Source: Roseateles oligotrophus (GTDB taxonomy: Bacteria > Pseudomonadota > Gammaproteobacteria > Burkholderiales > Burkholderiaceae_C). Taken from it: a DNA stretch of 64,000 nt. Both the position numbers and the translations under genes were made by a program. Below, piece by piece: positions 51,442 to 60,817 of the stretch; positions within the stretch are counted from its first letter, which is position 1; each line of letters starts with the position of its first letter. The notes beneath the pieces were generated by a model. It saw nothing but the letters and a program-made list of their open reading frames with translations. It had not been told where the DNA came from and did not search any database. The stretch spans positions 1-64,000 of the forward strand of contig NZ_JACHLP010000003.1 in NCBI RefSeq assembly GCF_014204525.1. The letters are read 5' to 3'.

Positions 51442-52245
51442 CTACATCTCCCTGAACAAATGCAGATAGCTGCGGCTCACCGGCAGGCGCTCGGGCCGGC
51501 CCTTGAGCAGGATCTCGGCGGTCTCGTTATCGCCGCGCAGCACGCTCTGGATAAGGCTTAGATTCACCACCACGGCCCGGTGGACCTGCACGAACTGCGT
51601 GCCGTCCAGCTGCGCCAGCAGCTCCTTGAGCGGCAGGCGGATCAAGGCCTCGGCGCTGCTGCCGTCGTCCTCGCGCCAGGCCACCAAGGTGTATTTGGTG
51701 TCGGCACGCAGATAGGCGATGGCCTCCACCGGGATCATGCGCAGGGCGCCGGCCACCGTGGCGCGCACCCAGCGCAGCGGTGCCAGCCCGGGGCTGGCCT
51801 CGCCGGCCGCCCGCGCCAGTTGGGCCGCCAGTTGCTGCAGCAGTTGCTCGGAATGCACGGGCGCTTGCGCATAGTCCAAACGGGCTTGCAGGCGCCGCAC
51901 AGTCTCGGCCAGGCGGGTCGGCGTCACCGGCTTGACCAGGTAGTCCAGCACGCCATGCTCAAAAGCCTGCAAGGCGTATTGCTCGAAGGCGGTGACGAAG
52001 ACGAGATGGGTCTGCCGCCCCGGCAGCTGAGCGATCTGCCGCGCCGCCTCCACACCCGACAGGCCGGGCATATGCACATCCAGAAAACACAGCTCGGGCT
52101 GCAGAAGCCGCACCTGCTCGATGGCCTCGCGCCCGTTGCGCACCTCGGCGACGATTTGCAGCGCCGGCCACAGCTCGGCCAGGCGGCGCCGCAAGACCTC
52201 GCGCAGCAAGGGCTCATCGTCGGCGATGAGGGCGCGCGGATTCAA
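51442..52245 (-). CDS. LytTR-family response regulator
   Basis: A 267-residue regulator. The receiver domain (residues 1-120) begins ALIADDEPLLREVLRRRL, with phosphoacceptor Asp in LCFLDVHMPG and Lys in YLVKPVTPTRL. The C-terminal LytTR DNA-binding domain contains IAYLRADTKYTLV and FVQVHRAVVVNLS. The TTG start at 52245 overlaps the kinase stop (TTGA) and has GGAGG 7 bp upstream; it also starts exactly at the receiver fold. Pairs with the LytS-like kinase upstream, the AlgR/AlgZ-type arrangement. Confidence 0.92.
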   Translation of the reverse strand: MNPRALIADDEPLLREVLRRRLAELWPALQIVAEVRNGREAIEQVRLLQPELCFLDVHMPGLSGVEAARQIAQLPGRQTHLVFVTAFEQYALQAFEHGVLDYLVKPVTPTRLAETVRRLQARLDYAQAPVHSEQLLQQLAAQLARAAGEASPGLAPLRWVRATVAGALRMIPVEAIAYLRADTKYTLVAWREDDGSSAEALIRLPLKELLAQLDGTQFVQVHRAVVVNLSLIQSVLRGDNETAEILLKGRPERLPVSRSYLHLFREM

Positions 52246-53336
52246 ACGGCCACCTCCTGCGCCGGCAGGTCCAGCTCGACGCACACGCCATGGGGTTCAA
52301 CGGCGCGCAAATGCATGGCGACATCGCCGTTGAAAAATAGCGTTAGCCGTTCGCGCAAGCTCTTCAAGCCCGTGCCCAGGCCGCTGCCGCTGGCGCGCAG
52401 GCCCACACCGCTGTCCTGCACGCGCAGCAGGTAGCGCGGGCCCACGCGGCGGGCGCTGATGTCGATGCGCCCACCCTCCTCGCTGGGGTCGATGCCATGG
52501 CGCACGGCGTTCTCCACCAGGGTCAGCAAGCACATGGGCGGGCAGCGCAAGGCCGCCAGGCCCGGCTCGATCTGCAGGGCGTAGCCAAGCCGATCGGGGA
52601 TGCGCATCTGCATCACGGCCAGATAGGCGCGCACCAACTCCAGCTCCTGGCCCAGGCTGGCCTCGCCCTCGTCCAGGCGGGGCACAGCGGCGCGCAGGTA
52701 CTCGATCAGGTTCTCCAGCACCGGCGCGGCGCGGGGTGAACCCGTCTCCACCAGGGCATGGACATTGGCCAGGGTATTGAACAGAAAATGCGGCTGCACC
52801 TGGGCCGTGAGCAGGCGCATGCGGGCGTCCAGGGCCTGGCGGGCCAGCTCGCTACGCTCCAGCTCGAAGGCCAGGGCCTGCTCGCGCGCCCAAGCCTCGC
52901 GCTGGCGCACCAGGGCGGCCAGCGCGATCCAGGGTGCCACCAGCAAGGGCAGCAGGGTCAAGGCCAAGAAGCCACCCACCCGGCGGCCCTCCCGCCAGAA
53001 GGGCGGAGCACCGGGCTCGGTGCCGTACACATACAGGGCGGCGGTACACAGCGGTATGGCCAACGCCACCGCCAGCACCTGCAAGGCCCAGCGCGCCAGC
53101 CAGGGCGGCAGGCGGTACGGCCATTGTTCGGCCAAGCCGAAAGCCAACATGGCGGCCAGGCCGGTGACGAAGGCGCGCAGGAAAAATACGGTCTTGCTGT
53201 CCTGCCAGGCCAGGCTCATGGGCAGGGCCAGAATCAAGGTGGCGATGAAGGTGGTGCGCAGGCGGCGGCGATTGAACAGCAGCGCCAAGCTCTGCCTGCG
53301 GGAGCGTTGTGGATGGGCTGGGGTGGCAGGATTCAC
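52242..53336 (-). CDS. LytS/YehU-type sensor histidine kinase
   Basis: A 364-residue membrane sensor kinase with about four N-terminal TM helices (from TFIATLILALPMSLAW to LTLLPLLVAPWIALAAL). The His_kinase domain has the phospho-His in LLTAQVQPHFLFNTLANVHALVETG (PF06580) and the ATP-binding C-domain with LTLVENAVRHGID (N-box), VQDSGVG and GTGLKSLRERL. The start at GTG 53336 has no good ribosome-binding site. No periplasmic ligand domain is seen. It is coupled to the response regulator gene. Confidence 0.9.
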   Translation of the reverse strand: MNPATPAHPQRSRRQSLALLFNRRRLRTTFIATLILALPMSLAWQDSKTVFFLRAFVTGLAAMLAFGLAEQWPYRLPPWLARWALQVLAVALAIPLCTAALYVYGTEPGAPPFWREGRRVGGFLALTLLPLLVAPWIALAALVRQREAWAREQALAFELERSELARQALDARMRLLTAQVQPHFLFNTLANVHALVETGSPRAAPVLENLIEYLRAAVPRLDEGEASLGQELELVRAYLAVMQMRIPDRLGYALQIEPGLAALRCPPMCLLTLVENAVRHGIDPSEEGGRIDISARRVGPRYLLRVQDSGVGLRASGSGLGTGLKSLRERLTLFFNGDVAMHLRAVEPHGVCVELDLPAQEVAV

Positions 53337-53350
53337 AGCGCTACGCTAAC

Positions 53351-54196
53351 TCATACCAGGCGCGGCCACCACATCAAGGCGCTCGCCGCCGCAATACCGC
53401 CCGCCGTGGCCAGCAGCAGCAGGGCCAGGGTGGCGCTGGCCGCCCATTGCTGCGCGGGCCGCTGGCTGGCCTGGGCCCACAGCACGCCTTGCAAGACGGC
53501 CAAGGGCAGCAAGGTCTGGGCAAAACTCAGGAAGGTGAGAAAAGGGCCCTCAAAAGTCTTGGGATCAAAGCCGACCGGCCCCTGGTTCACCACCAGCCAC
53601 AGCATCAGCCCGATGCGGAAGAACCAGACGCCGCCCACCACCAGAAAGAGGCGCAGCATCCAGCGCCGATGCTCGGCCATGCGCCGCTGGCGGGCCGCCC
53701 GCCAGCCCAACCAGGCAAAAACCAAGATGAACAAGGCGTTCAGGCTGATGCCCAGATGCTGGCCGAGGCCGCCCAGGCCCACACCCTCGCGCGTCCACAC
53801 CATCAGCAGCCCGCCCAGGCTCAGGATCAGGGCAGACAAGAGGTAGAAGCGGCCGTTCCAGCGATGCAGGCCCGGTGCCTTGTGCCGCAAGCGCGGCCAC
53901 AGCTGCAGGCCGCCGCCCAACAGAATGGTGATGGTGAACAGCAAATGCCCCGCCAGCACGCTATTGCCCCAGGTGTGGCCGGCCCGCCAGCCATGGGGCA
54001 AGACCTGGTTCCACAGCTCGGGCTGGCCGGCCAGGGCGTGCCGGCCGTAAAAGCCCAGCACGTAGATCACAAAGACCAGCTGACCCAGCAAGGCCAGCAG
54101 CAGCCAGGCGGCCGAGACCCGCGCCAGCGTGCGGCCGGCAAGGCCCGTGCCGAGCCACGCGAGTGCGGGGGAATGGGAAGTCATGGCAGCTTGCAT
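53351..54196 (-). CDS. DUF2306 membrane protein
   Basis: A 281-residue integral membrane protein with seven hydrophobic segments. It contains the DUF2306-like block HTWGNSVLAGHLLFTITILLGGGLQLWPRLR and KAPGLHRWNGRFYLLSALI with conserved His. Family role unknown, possibly heme or quinone-related given the paired His. Start at ATG 54196 (a second ATG at 54184). It ends 14 bp before the kinase gene start and may be cotranscribed with it. Confidence 0.82.
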   Translation of the reverse strand: MQAAMTSHSPALAWLGTGLAGRTLARVSAAWLLLALLGQLVFVIYVLGFYGRHALAGQPELWNQVLPHGWRAGHTWGNSVLAGHLLFTITILLGGGLQLWPRLRHKAPGLHRWNGRFYLLSALILSLGGLLMVWTREGVGLGGLGQHLGISLNALFILVFAWLGWRAARQRRMAEHRRWMLRLFLVVGGVWFFRIGLMLWLVVNQGPVGFDPKTFEGPFLTFLSFAQTLLPLAVLQGVLWAQASQRPAQQWAASATLALLLLATAGGIAAASALMWWPRLV

Positions 54197-54344
54197 GGCA
54201 AAGCCTTTCGCAGTGCGTGGAAGATGGGGCGGACTGTGCCCCGCCTTGCTCAAGCGCTGTGACTCGACCCGACGAAGCCCCGGCCAGCTCGACCGAAGCG
54301 CCGCAGACCGCGACCAGCCACGGCGGCCTGACACGCAGGCCGCT

Positions 54345-54776
54345 TCAAGTGTCCGGATAACGCCGCCGCGTCGCCGCGATGGACGCCTGGACGAGGGCCT
54401 CCAGCACCGGCAGTTCGACATCCGCCAGCCGCTTGATGTAGAGGCAGGCCTTGCCGGTTTTGTGCTTGCCCAGGCGGGCCAGCAGCTCGGCGCGGGCCTC
54501 GAATTCGGCCGCCAGGTAGAGGGCGATCTCGGCCTTGCGGGAGGAGAAGCCGACCAGGCAGGCCTCGCCCTCATGGCCGCTGTCGTAGCGGTAGTGGTAA
54601 CGGCCAAAGCCGACGATGCTGGGCCCCCACAGCGTCGCCGGGGCCTGGCTCAGGCCCTGCATCAGCGCGATGAGCGCCTCGCAATCCGCGCGCCGGCCGG
54701 CGTCCTCGATCGCGTCGAGGTAGGCCTGCACGCTGGCCTGGCTGGGCTGGGTTTTCAGATCCGCCGATTTCGCCAT
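54345..54776 (-). CDS. DUF1801 domain protein
   Basis: A 143-residue YdhG-like protein with DUF1801 features: VQAYLDAIEDAGRRADCEALIALMQ, WGPSIVGFGRYHYRYDSGHEGEACLVGFSSRKAEIALY, and GKHKTGKACLYIKRLADV. Function unknown; the fold resembles a TATA-binding-protein-like or iron-chaperone domain in relatives. It follows the Lrp gene by about 28 bp. Confidence 0.88.
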   Translation of the reverse strand: MAKSADLKTQPSQASVQAYLDAIEDAGRRADCEALIALMQGLSQAPATLWGPSIVGFGRYHYRYDSGHEGEACLVGFSSRKAEIALYLAAEFEARAELLARLGKHKTGKACLYIKRLADVELPVLEALVQASIAATRRRYPDT

Positions 54777-54804
54777 CGCGGCCTCCAGGGCTGATGAATG
54801 TCCA

Positions 54805-55377
54805 TCATCGCTCAGCGCCCCCCAGATGCCCCAGCGGCGTCACCCCGCCCGCCTTCACCTCGCCCAGCGAAAAACTGGTGTGCACATCTTTGACATTGGG
54901 CAGATTGAGCAAGGTGTCGATGGTGAAGCGGCTGAAGGCGTCCAGATCGGTGGCCAGCACCTGCAGCTCGAAAGTGCCCGCGCCCGAGATGTAGTGGCAG
55001 CTGATGACCTCGGGCTGCTGGCGCAGCGCGTCTTCCAGGGCCTTGGTGGTGGCGCCGTTATTGCGGTCGGCATCCACCCGCACAAAGGCCAGCACGCCCA
55101 GGCCTATCTTGCGGCGGTCGATCTCGGCGCGGTAGGCGGTGATGAAGCCCTGCTCCTCCAGCCATTTGACCCGCCGCCAGGTGGGCGCGGCCGACAGGCC
55201 GACGCGGGCCGCCAGCTCGGCATTGGACAGCCGCGCATCGCGCTGCAATTCCCTCAGGATGGCGATGTCGTAGCGATCCAGGCCCCCGGCGGACGAGGGC
55301 GGCCGGCCGTCCGCCGGGGCTTGTTCGGCAGGCCCTGGGGTTTTCACTGAATTTTGATTCTTTGAAATGCTTCTCAT
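54805..55377 (-). CDS. Lrp/AsnC-family transcriptional regulator
   Basis: A 190-residue regulator with an extended Pro/Ala N-terminus (about 30 residues). The HTH is LDRYDIAILRELQRDARLSNAELAARVGLSAAPTWRRVKWLEEQGFITAYRAE; the RAM effector domain follows (FVRVDADRNN...SFSLGEVKAGG). Divergent from the indolepyruvate oxidoreductase gene, a frequent pairing, so it probably regulates that gene and itself in response to an aromatic or branched amino acid (inference). Confidence 0.93.
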   Translation of the reverse strand: MRSISKNQNSVKTPGPAEQAPADGRPPSSAGGLDRYDIAILRELQRDARLSNAELAARVGLSAAPTWRRVKWLEEQGFITAYRAEIDRRKIGLGVLAFVRVDADRNNGATTKALEDALRQQPEVISCHYISGAGTFELQVLATDLDAFSRFTIDTLLNLPNVKDVHTSFSLGEVKAGGVTPLGHLGGAER

Positions 55378-55453
55378 GATTCAGGCCTTTGTTTAGCAAG
55401 ATTATTGCTCACAGCTCCCGGCTTGAGCCTGAATTCGCAAGCACCAAACGCGG

Positions 55454-55498
55454 GGCTTTTCATACACTCCCGTACCCGTTAAAAACCGGTGAAAAGCC
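55454..55498. promoter_or_regulatory. Inverted repeat in the Lrp / oxidoreductase intergenic region
   Basis: GGCTTTTCA (55454-55462) and TGAAAAGCC (55490-55498), 9-bp perfect arms with 27 bp between them. A TACACT -10-like hexamer (55463-55468) lies between the arms. Candidate Lrp binding site or promoter element for the oxidoreductase gene. Confidence 0.45.
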
Positions 55499-55582
55499 GG
55501 AAGGACGGCCCTCGCCCGCGCCACAAGCGCCTTGGCCGAGCGGCCGCATGCCAAGCCCTCACACCCCTGGAGTCCAGCCCCG

Positions 55583-58500
55583 ATGAACGCCCCCTTGCCC
55601 GATCACATCTTGCGTGCGCTAGAAACCGTCACGCTGGACGATAAATACGCGCTGGACAACGGCCGTGCCTTCATGAGCGGGGTGCAAGCCCTGGTGCGCC
55701 TGCCCATGCTGCAGCGCACGCGCGACGCGCTGGACGGCCTGAACACCGCCGGCTTTGTGTCGGGTTACCGCGGTTCGCCGCTGGGCGGCTATGACCAGGC
55801 CTTGCAAGCGGCCAAAAAACATCTGGCCAAGCAGAACATCGTGTTCCAGCCTGGCGTCAACGAGGAGTTGGGCGCCACCGCCGTCTGGGGCACGCAGCAG
55901 CTGGACCTGTTCAAGGAAAAGGCCAAGTTCGACGGCGTGTTCGGCATCTGGTACGGCAAGGGCCCGGGCGTGGACCGCTGCATCGACGTGTTCAAGCACG
56001 CCAATATGGCCGGCACCTCCAAGCATGGCGGCGTGATCGCCGTGGCGGGGGATGACCACATCGCCAAGAGCTCCACCGCCGCCCACCAGAGCGACCACGT
56101 CTTCAAGGCCGCCGGCTTCCCGGTCTTCTTCCCCAGCAGCGTGCAGGACATCCTGGACATGGGCTTGCACGCCTTTGCCATGAGCCGCTTCTCGGGCCTG
56201 TGGTCGGGGCTGAAGACGATTCAGGAAATCGTCGAGTCCTCGGCCTCGGTCAGCGTGGACCCGGACCGCGTCAAGATCATCCTGCCCGAAGACTTCCCCA
56301 TGCCCGAGGGCGGCCTGCACATCCGCTGGCCCGATGTGCCGCTGGAGCAGGAAGCCCGGATGATGGACCACAAGTGGTACGCCGCCCTGGCCTATGTGCG
56401 TGCCAACAAGCTGAACTACAACGTCATCGCGTCCAAGCAGGACCGCTTCGGCATCATCGCCAGCGGCAAGGCCTGGAACGACACCCGCCAGGCCCTGCAC
56501 GACCTGGGCCTGGACGACGACACCTGCCGCCGCCTGGGCATCCGCCTGCACAAGGTCAATGTCGTGTGGCCGCTGGAGGCCACCATCACCCGCGACTTTG
56601 CCGACGGCCTGAAGGAGATCCTGGTCGTCGAAGAGAAGCGCCAGGTCATCGAATACCAGATCAAGGAACAACTCTACAACTGGCGCCCCGATGTGCGCCC
56701 CCATGTGCTGGGCAAGTTCGACGACGACGGCCAGAGCGAAGAAGGCATGGGCGGCGAATGGGGCCTGCCCAACCCGAGCAAGAACTGGCTGCTGCGCCCG
56801 CAGGCCGACCTGACGCCGGCCATCATCGCCCGCGCCATCACCAAGCGCCTGAAGAAGCTGGGCGTGGACGCCGATGTGGCCGCCCGCCTGGACGCCCGCA
56901 TGGCCATCATCGACGCCAAGGAAAACGCGCTCAAGGCCGAGGCCCAGACCGCCGGCGGCGCCGACCGCACGCCCTGGTTCTGCTCGGGCTGCCCGCACAA
57001 CACCAGCACCCGCGTGCCCGAGGGCTCGCGCGCCGTGGGCGGCATCGGCTGCCACTATATGGTGACCTGGATGCCCGGCCGCAACACCGCCACCTTCACC
57101 CAGATGGGCGGCGAGGGCGTGCCCTGGACCGGCCAGCAATGGTTCACCGACGAGAAGCACATCTTCTCCAATCTGGGTGACGGCACCTACTTCCACAGCG
57201 GCATCCTGGCCATACGCCAAAGCATCGCCTCGGGCGTGAACATCACCTACAAGGTGCTGTACAACGACGCCGTCGCCATGACCGGCGGCCAGCAGGTGGG
57301 CGAGCGCGCCGAGGGCCACTCGGTGCTGCAGATCATGCAGAGCCTGATCTCCGAGGGCGTGAAAAAGCTGGTCATCGTCACCGACGAGCCGGCGAAGTAC
57401 CACGGCGTGTCCCTGCTCGCCGGCGTCACCGTGCATCACCGCGACGAGCTGGACGCCATCCAGCGCGAGTTCCGCGAGATCCCCGGCACCACCGCCATCA
57501 TCTACGACCAGACCTGCGCCACCGAGAAGCGCCGCCGCCGCAAGCGCGGCAAGCTGGTGGACCCGGCCAAGCGCGTCGTCATCAACGAGCTGGTCTGCGA
57601 GGGCTGCGGCGACTGCTCGGTGCAGAGCAACTGCCTGTCCATCGAGCCGCTGGACACCGACTTCGGCCGCAAGCGCCAGATCAACCAGAACAGCTGCAAC
57701 AAGGACTTCTCCTGCGTCAAGGGCTTCTGCCCCAGCTTCGTCACCGTCGAAGGCGGCGCGCTGAAAAAGCCCAAGAAGGACAAAAAGCTCAGCCCCTTCG
57801 ACAGCGCCGCCCTGGGTGCCCTGCCCCAGCCTGCCGTGCCTAACGCCGAGCGCGCCTGGGGCATCGTCGTGGCCGGCGTAGGCGGCACCGGCGTCATCAC
57901 CATCGGCCAGTTGCTGGGCATGGCCGCCCACCTGGAGGGCAAGGGCGTGATCACCCAGGACGCGGCCGGCCTGGCGCAAAAAGGCGGCGCCACCTGGAGT
58001 CATATCCAGATCGCCAACCGGGCCGAGGACATCCACTGCACCAAGGTCGGCACGGCCGAGGCCCGGCTGGTGATCGCCTGCGACTCCATCGTCGCCGCCA
58101 ACAAGGCCAGCCTGGCCGTGATGCGCGAAGGCCAGACCTATGTGGCGCTGAACACCCATGGCTCGCCCACCGCCAATCTGGTCAACGATGCCAACTGGAG
58201 CTTCCCCGGCGCCGCCTGCGAAAGCGCCGTGCAAGCGGCCGTGGGCGCCAGCCATCTGGGCATGTTTGATGCCGAGGAAGTGGCGGTCAAGCTGGTCGGC
58301 GACTCGCTCTACACCAACCCCCTGATGCTGGGCTATGCCTGGCAGCAAGGCCGCATCCCGCTGAGCTATGCGGCCCTGATGCGCGCCATCGAGTTGAACA
58401 ATGTGCAGATCGAGAACAACAAGATCGCCTTCGAATGGGGCCGCCGCTGCGCCCATGATCTGGCCGCCGTGCAAGCCTTGTTCGCCGCCAGCCAGGTGAT

Positions 58501-59152
58501 CAACTTCGTCAAGCGCCAAAGCGTCGACGAGCTGGTGGCCAAGCGGGTGGACTTCCTCACCGGCTACCAGAACGCCGCCTACGCCGCCAGCTACAAGGCC
58601 TTGGTCGACCAGGTCGTGGCCGCTGAAAAGATCCTGGGTTCGCACAAGCTGAGCGAGGCCGTGGCCCGCTACCTGTTCAAGGTCATGGCCTACAAGGACG
58701 AGTACGAAGTCGCCCGCCTGCATACCGACAAGAGCTTCACCGACAAGGTGGCCGCCCAGTTCGAGGGCGACTACAAGCTGGTCCACCATCTGGCCCCGCC
58801 GCTCTTGGCCAAGAAGAACGCCAAGGGCGAGCTGATCAAGCAGCAGATGGGCGCCTGGGTGCGCCCGGCCTTCGGCCTGCTGGCCAAGCTGAAGGGCTTG
58901 CGTGGCACGGCGCTGGACCTCTTCGGCCACACCGAGGAGCGCAAGCAGGAGCGCGCCCTGATTGCCGACTACCGCTCGGCAGTAGAAGCCATCCTGGCCA
59001 AGGGCCTGACGGCGGAGCGCTTGAACCTGGCCGTGGAGATCGCCCGCATCCCCGAGGAGATTCGCGGTTATGGCCATGTGAAGGAACGCCACCTGAAGGC
59101 GGCCCGGGCCAAGTGGGAGGGGTTGACGGCGCAGTGGAAGCAGGCTGCTTGA
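55583..59152 (+). CDS. Indolepyruvate ferredoxin oxidoreductase (fused alpha/beta subunits)
   Basis: A 1189-residue fused enzyme that oxidatively decarboxylates arylpyruvates to acyl-CoA with ferredoxin, a step in aromatic (and some branched) amino-acid breakdown. The N-terminal pyrimidine-binding domain includes VSGYRGSPLGGYDQAL. The TPP domain shows PWFCSGCPHNTSTRVPEGSRAVGGIGCHYM. The ferredoxin-like insert has CEGCGDCSVQSNCLS and NKDFSCVKGFCP. The C-terminal gamma-like domain starts GIVVAGVGGTGVITIGQLLGM. Start ATG 55583 has a GGAG upstream. Single-gene unit opposite an Lrp regulator. Confidence 0.97.
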   Translation: MNAPLPDHILRALETVTLDDKYALDNGRAFMSGVQALVRLPMLQRTRDALDGLNTAGFVSGYRGSPLGGYDQALQAAKKHLAKQNIVFQPGVNEELGATAVWGTQQLDLFKEKAKFDGVFGIWYGKGPGVDRCIDVFKHANMAGTSKHGGVIAVAGDDHIAKSSTAAHQSDHVFKAAGFPVFFPSSVQDILDMGLHAFAMSRFSGLWSGLKTIQEIVESSASVSVDPDRVKIILPEDFPMPEGGLHIRWPDVPLEQEARMMDHKWYAALAYVRANKLNYNVIASKQDRFGIIASGKAWNDTRQALHDLGLDDDTCRRLGIRLHKVNVVWPLEATITRDFADGLKEILVVEEKRQVIEYQIKEQLYNWRPDVRPHVLGKFDDDGQSEEGMGGEWGLPNPSKNWLLRPQADLTPAIIARAITKRLKKLGVDADVAARLDARMAIIDAKENALKAEAQTAGGADRTPWFCSGCPHNTSTRVPEGSRAVGGIGCHYMVTWMPGRNTATFTQMGGEGVPWTGQQWFTDEKHIFSNLGDGTYFHSGILAIRQSIASGVNITYKVLYNDAVAMTGGQQVGERAEGHSVLQIMQSLISEGVKKLVIVTDEPAKYHGVSLLAGVTVHHRDELDAIQREFREIPGTTAIIYDQTCATEKRRRRKRGKLVDPAKRVVINELVCEGCGDCSVQSNCLSIEPLDTDFGRKRQINQNSCNKDFSCVKGFCPSFVTVEGGALKKPKKDKKLSPFDSAALGALPQPAVPNAERAWGIVVAGVGGTGVITIGQLLGMAAHLEGKGVITQDAAGLAQKGGATWSHIQIANRAEDIHCTKVGTAEARLVIACDSIVAANKASLAVMREGQTYVALNTHGSPTANLVNDANWSFPGAACESAVQAAVGASHLGMFDAEEVAVKLVGDSLYTNPLMLGYAWQQGRIPLSYAALMRAIELNNVQIENNKIAFEWGRRCAHDLAAVQALFAASQVINFVKRQSVDELVAKRVDFLTGYQNAAYAASYKALVDQVVAAEKILGSHKLSEAVARYLFKVMAYKDEYEVARLHTDKSFTDKVAAQFEGDYKLVHHLAPPLLAKKNAKGELIKQQMGAWVRPAFGLLAKLKGLRGTALDLFGHTEERKQERALIADYRSAVEAILAKGLTAERLNLAVEIARIPEEIRGYGHVKERHLKAARAKWEGLTAQWKQAA

Positions 59153-59195
59153 CGCTCAACCACGCCAGCTGCCGCTGAGCCGGTTAAGGAAAAGT

Positions 59196-59233
59196 ACAAG
59201 GCCCACCAGGTCGTGAGACATGGCGGGCCTTGT
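59196..59233. terminator. Stem-loop between convergent oxidoreductase and AbiEii genes
   Basis: A 9-bp stem ACAAGGCCC / GGGCCTTGT with a possible CCA/TGG extension inside; both strands then run into pyrimidine-rich sequence without a full T run. Probably a shared terminator, weakly supported. Confidence 0.45.
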
Positions 59234-59266
59234 CCTTTGAAGCATGGCTTGGGCGTCATGCCCGCT

Positions 59267-60187
59267 TCATGCAGACTCCCAGCCGATTTGCGCCTGCCAT
59301 TGGCGCTCAAAACCTTCCCCTGCGGCCATCGCCTTCAAAGCGGGCAGGAGGAAAGCACGCAAGGCTTCGATCACCGTCGCCAGCGCCATCGGCTCCAGTG
59401 CGTTCTTGCGCAGAAAGGCCGTCCATTGCAGGTTCTTCTGTGCATCCTGCGCAAAATCGTCCCTGAGGCCAAGCGGCAAGTCCACGGGAAGAACCGTCCC
59501 GCGACGATTGAAGGTGGCATGGAGGGCACGGGCCAGCACAGCACCTTCAAAGGCGCAATGCCGCGCCAGAACCCATAGGTCAAAGTAGTCCTTCATCCGG
59601 CTGTTGAGCATGCCCAGCTTGACCATGGCCTCAAATTTTTCGGCGATAACGGTGTAGCGCGGATAGACCCGCAGCTGTGCTGAAGGCATCCCTTCCAGCA
59701 TCGTCGGATACTGCGCATCCTCCGGGCCAGGGACGACGACATCGCCAAAGCCAATATCGACCTGCACCAAGCAGCGTGCGCCGTCAAGCAGGCCCAACAG
59801 CGTGACACGCACACCGGCGTAATTCGCATCCTTCCGGATTTCGGACGCTTTCACGGTATCGGCCTGGAACACGATGCCGTCATCGCCATCGATCTGGCTG
59901 ATCTGGCGGAACAGTGCCGCCATCTGTGGAATATCGGCAGAGCCAAAGCCCAGCAAATCGGCATCGCGGGTTGGGCGCTGTGGCATATCGAACCAGAGGT
60001 CGAACAGCAAAGCGCCCTTGAGTAGGAATTGGTCTTTCCGCTCGGAGACGCTCAGGCGGTACAGCATGCGCTCCAGCGCATAGCGTGTCAGCAGCAGATT
60101 GAAATCCAGCTTTTCAGCACGGGCTTTGTTGAGCAGGCGGGCGCGGACCGAGGGCGCGCTGTTGTGGCTGGCTTTGCGCGAATTCAT
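59267..60187 (-). CDS. AbiEii toxin, nucleotidyltransferase
   Basis: A 306-residue nucleotidyltransferase of the AbiEii/type IV toxin family. The catalytic pattern is FLLKGALLFDLWFDMPQRPTRDADLLGFG, where the KG and the DxD after RPTR are conserved. LVQVDIGFGDVVVPGP supplies the third acidic residue. Toxins of this family block growth by modifying RNA, classically in response to phage. Its ATG overlaps the AbiEi stop (ATGA), as is typical. Confidence 0.93.
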   Translation of the reverse strand: MNSRKASHNSAPSVRARLLNKARAEKLDFNLLLTRYALERMLYRLSVSERKDQFLLKGALLFDLWFDMPQRPTRDADLLGFGSADIPQMAALFRQISQIDGDDGIVFQADTVKASEIRKDANYAGVRVTLLGLLDGARCLVQVDIGFGDVVVPGPEDAQYPTMLEGMPSAQLRVYPRYTVIAEKFEAMVKLGMLNSRMKDYFDLWVLARHCAFEGAVLARALHATFNRRGTVLPVDLPLGLRDDFAQDAQKNLQWTAFLRKNALEPMALATVIEALRAFLLPALKAMAAGEGFERQWQAQIGWESA

Positions 60188-60786
60188 GCCAGCAGGCTGT
60201 CCAGATAGGGTCGCATCACCTTGGCCATACGATCAACCTTGGCGCAATGCCAGATCTCATCGCTGGTGAAGCGTTTGGCATGCCAGCCCTCGCGCAGCGC
60301 TTCCAGCGCCACGTCCAGCCCGATCTTGTTCCTGTACTTGAAGCAGTCCGCCACCGTTTTTGCCACACTGGTGACGCGGACGGTGACGCCATCGACCACA
60401 TGCTCTTCGACGCCTTCGGCCAGGGCCGGCCCGGAGAAACGCAGGAGACGCAGCGGCGGGTAGTCCAGCTTCGGCGTCGCCGCCTTGTTGGCGATGGCCA
60501 GCCAAACCTCGAAGGGCGACTGCGTCGTGAGTTCATGAAAGCTCAGCGCCGACAGCAGGCAGACCACGCCCTTGGGGACACGGCACGCAACCTCGGCCAG
60601 CGTGCCATGGGCCGACACCGGACGCGCCATCAGGCCATACAGCCCGCGACTCACGCGCTCCAGCTGACCGGCCTGCACCGCTCTTGTCAGGGTGACCCGC
60701 GGAATGCCCAAAGGGGCCAGATCCCTGGGGCGCACGAGGCCACGCGAACGCGCGAAATCGATCAGCTTGTCGGCATGGGTGTTCAT
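60184..60786 (-). CDS. AbiEi antitoxin, type IV
   Basis: A 200-residue AbiEi-type antitoxin and autorepressor. The N-terminal winged helix (FARSRGLVRPRDLAPLGIPRVTLTRAVQAGQLERVSRGLYGL) is followed by the conserved AbiEi C-domain (VCLLSALSFHELTTQSPFEVWLAI and VTSVAKTVADCFKYRNKIGLDVALEALRE). The start at ATG 60786 is the conserved one. Upstream repeats CCTATC / AATAGG could be its operator. With AbiEii it forms a complete toxin-antitoxin pair. Confidence 0.93.
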   Translation of the reverse strand: MNTHADKLIDFARSRGLVRPRDLAPLGIPRVTLTRAVQAGQLERVSRGLYGLMARPVSAHGTLAEVACRVPKGVVCLLSALSFHELTTQSPFEVWLAIANKAATPKLDYPPLRLLRFSGPALAEGVEEHVVDGVTVRVTSVAKTVADCFKYRNKIGLDVALEALREGWHAKRFTSDEIWHCAKVDRMAKVMRPYLDSLLA

Positions 60787-60817
60787 CAGCGTCACATTGT
60801 TCCAATTAATAGGCTTA

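Noticed and set aside
55619-59092. 1157-codon minus-strand frame opposite the oxidoreductase
   Set aside because: Antisense shadow; composition is Gly/His/Val-rich with no recognisable domain.
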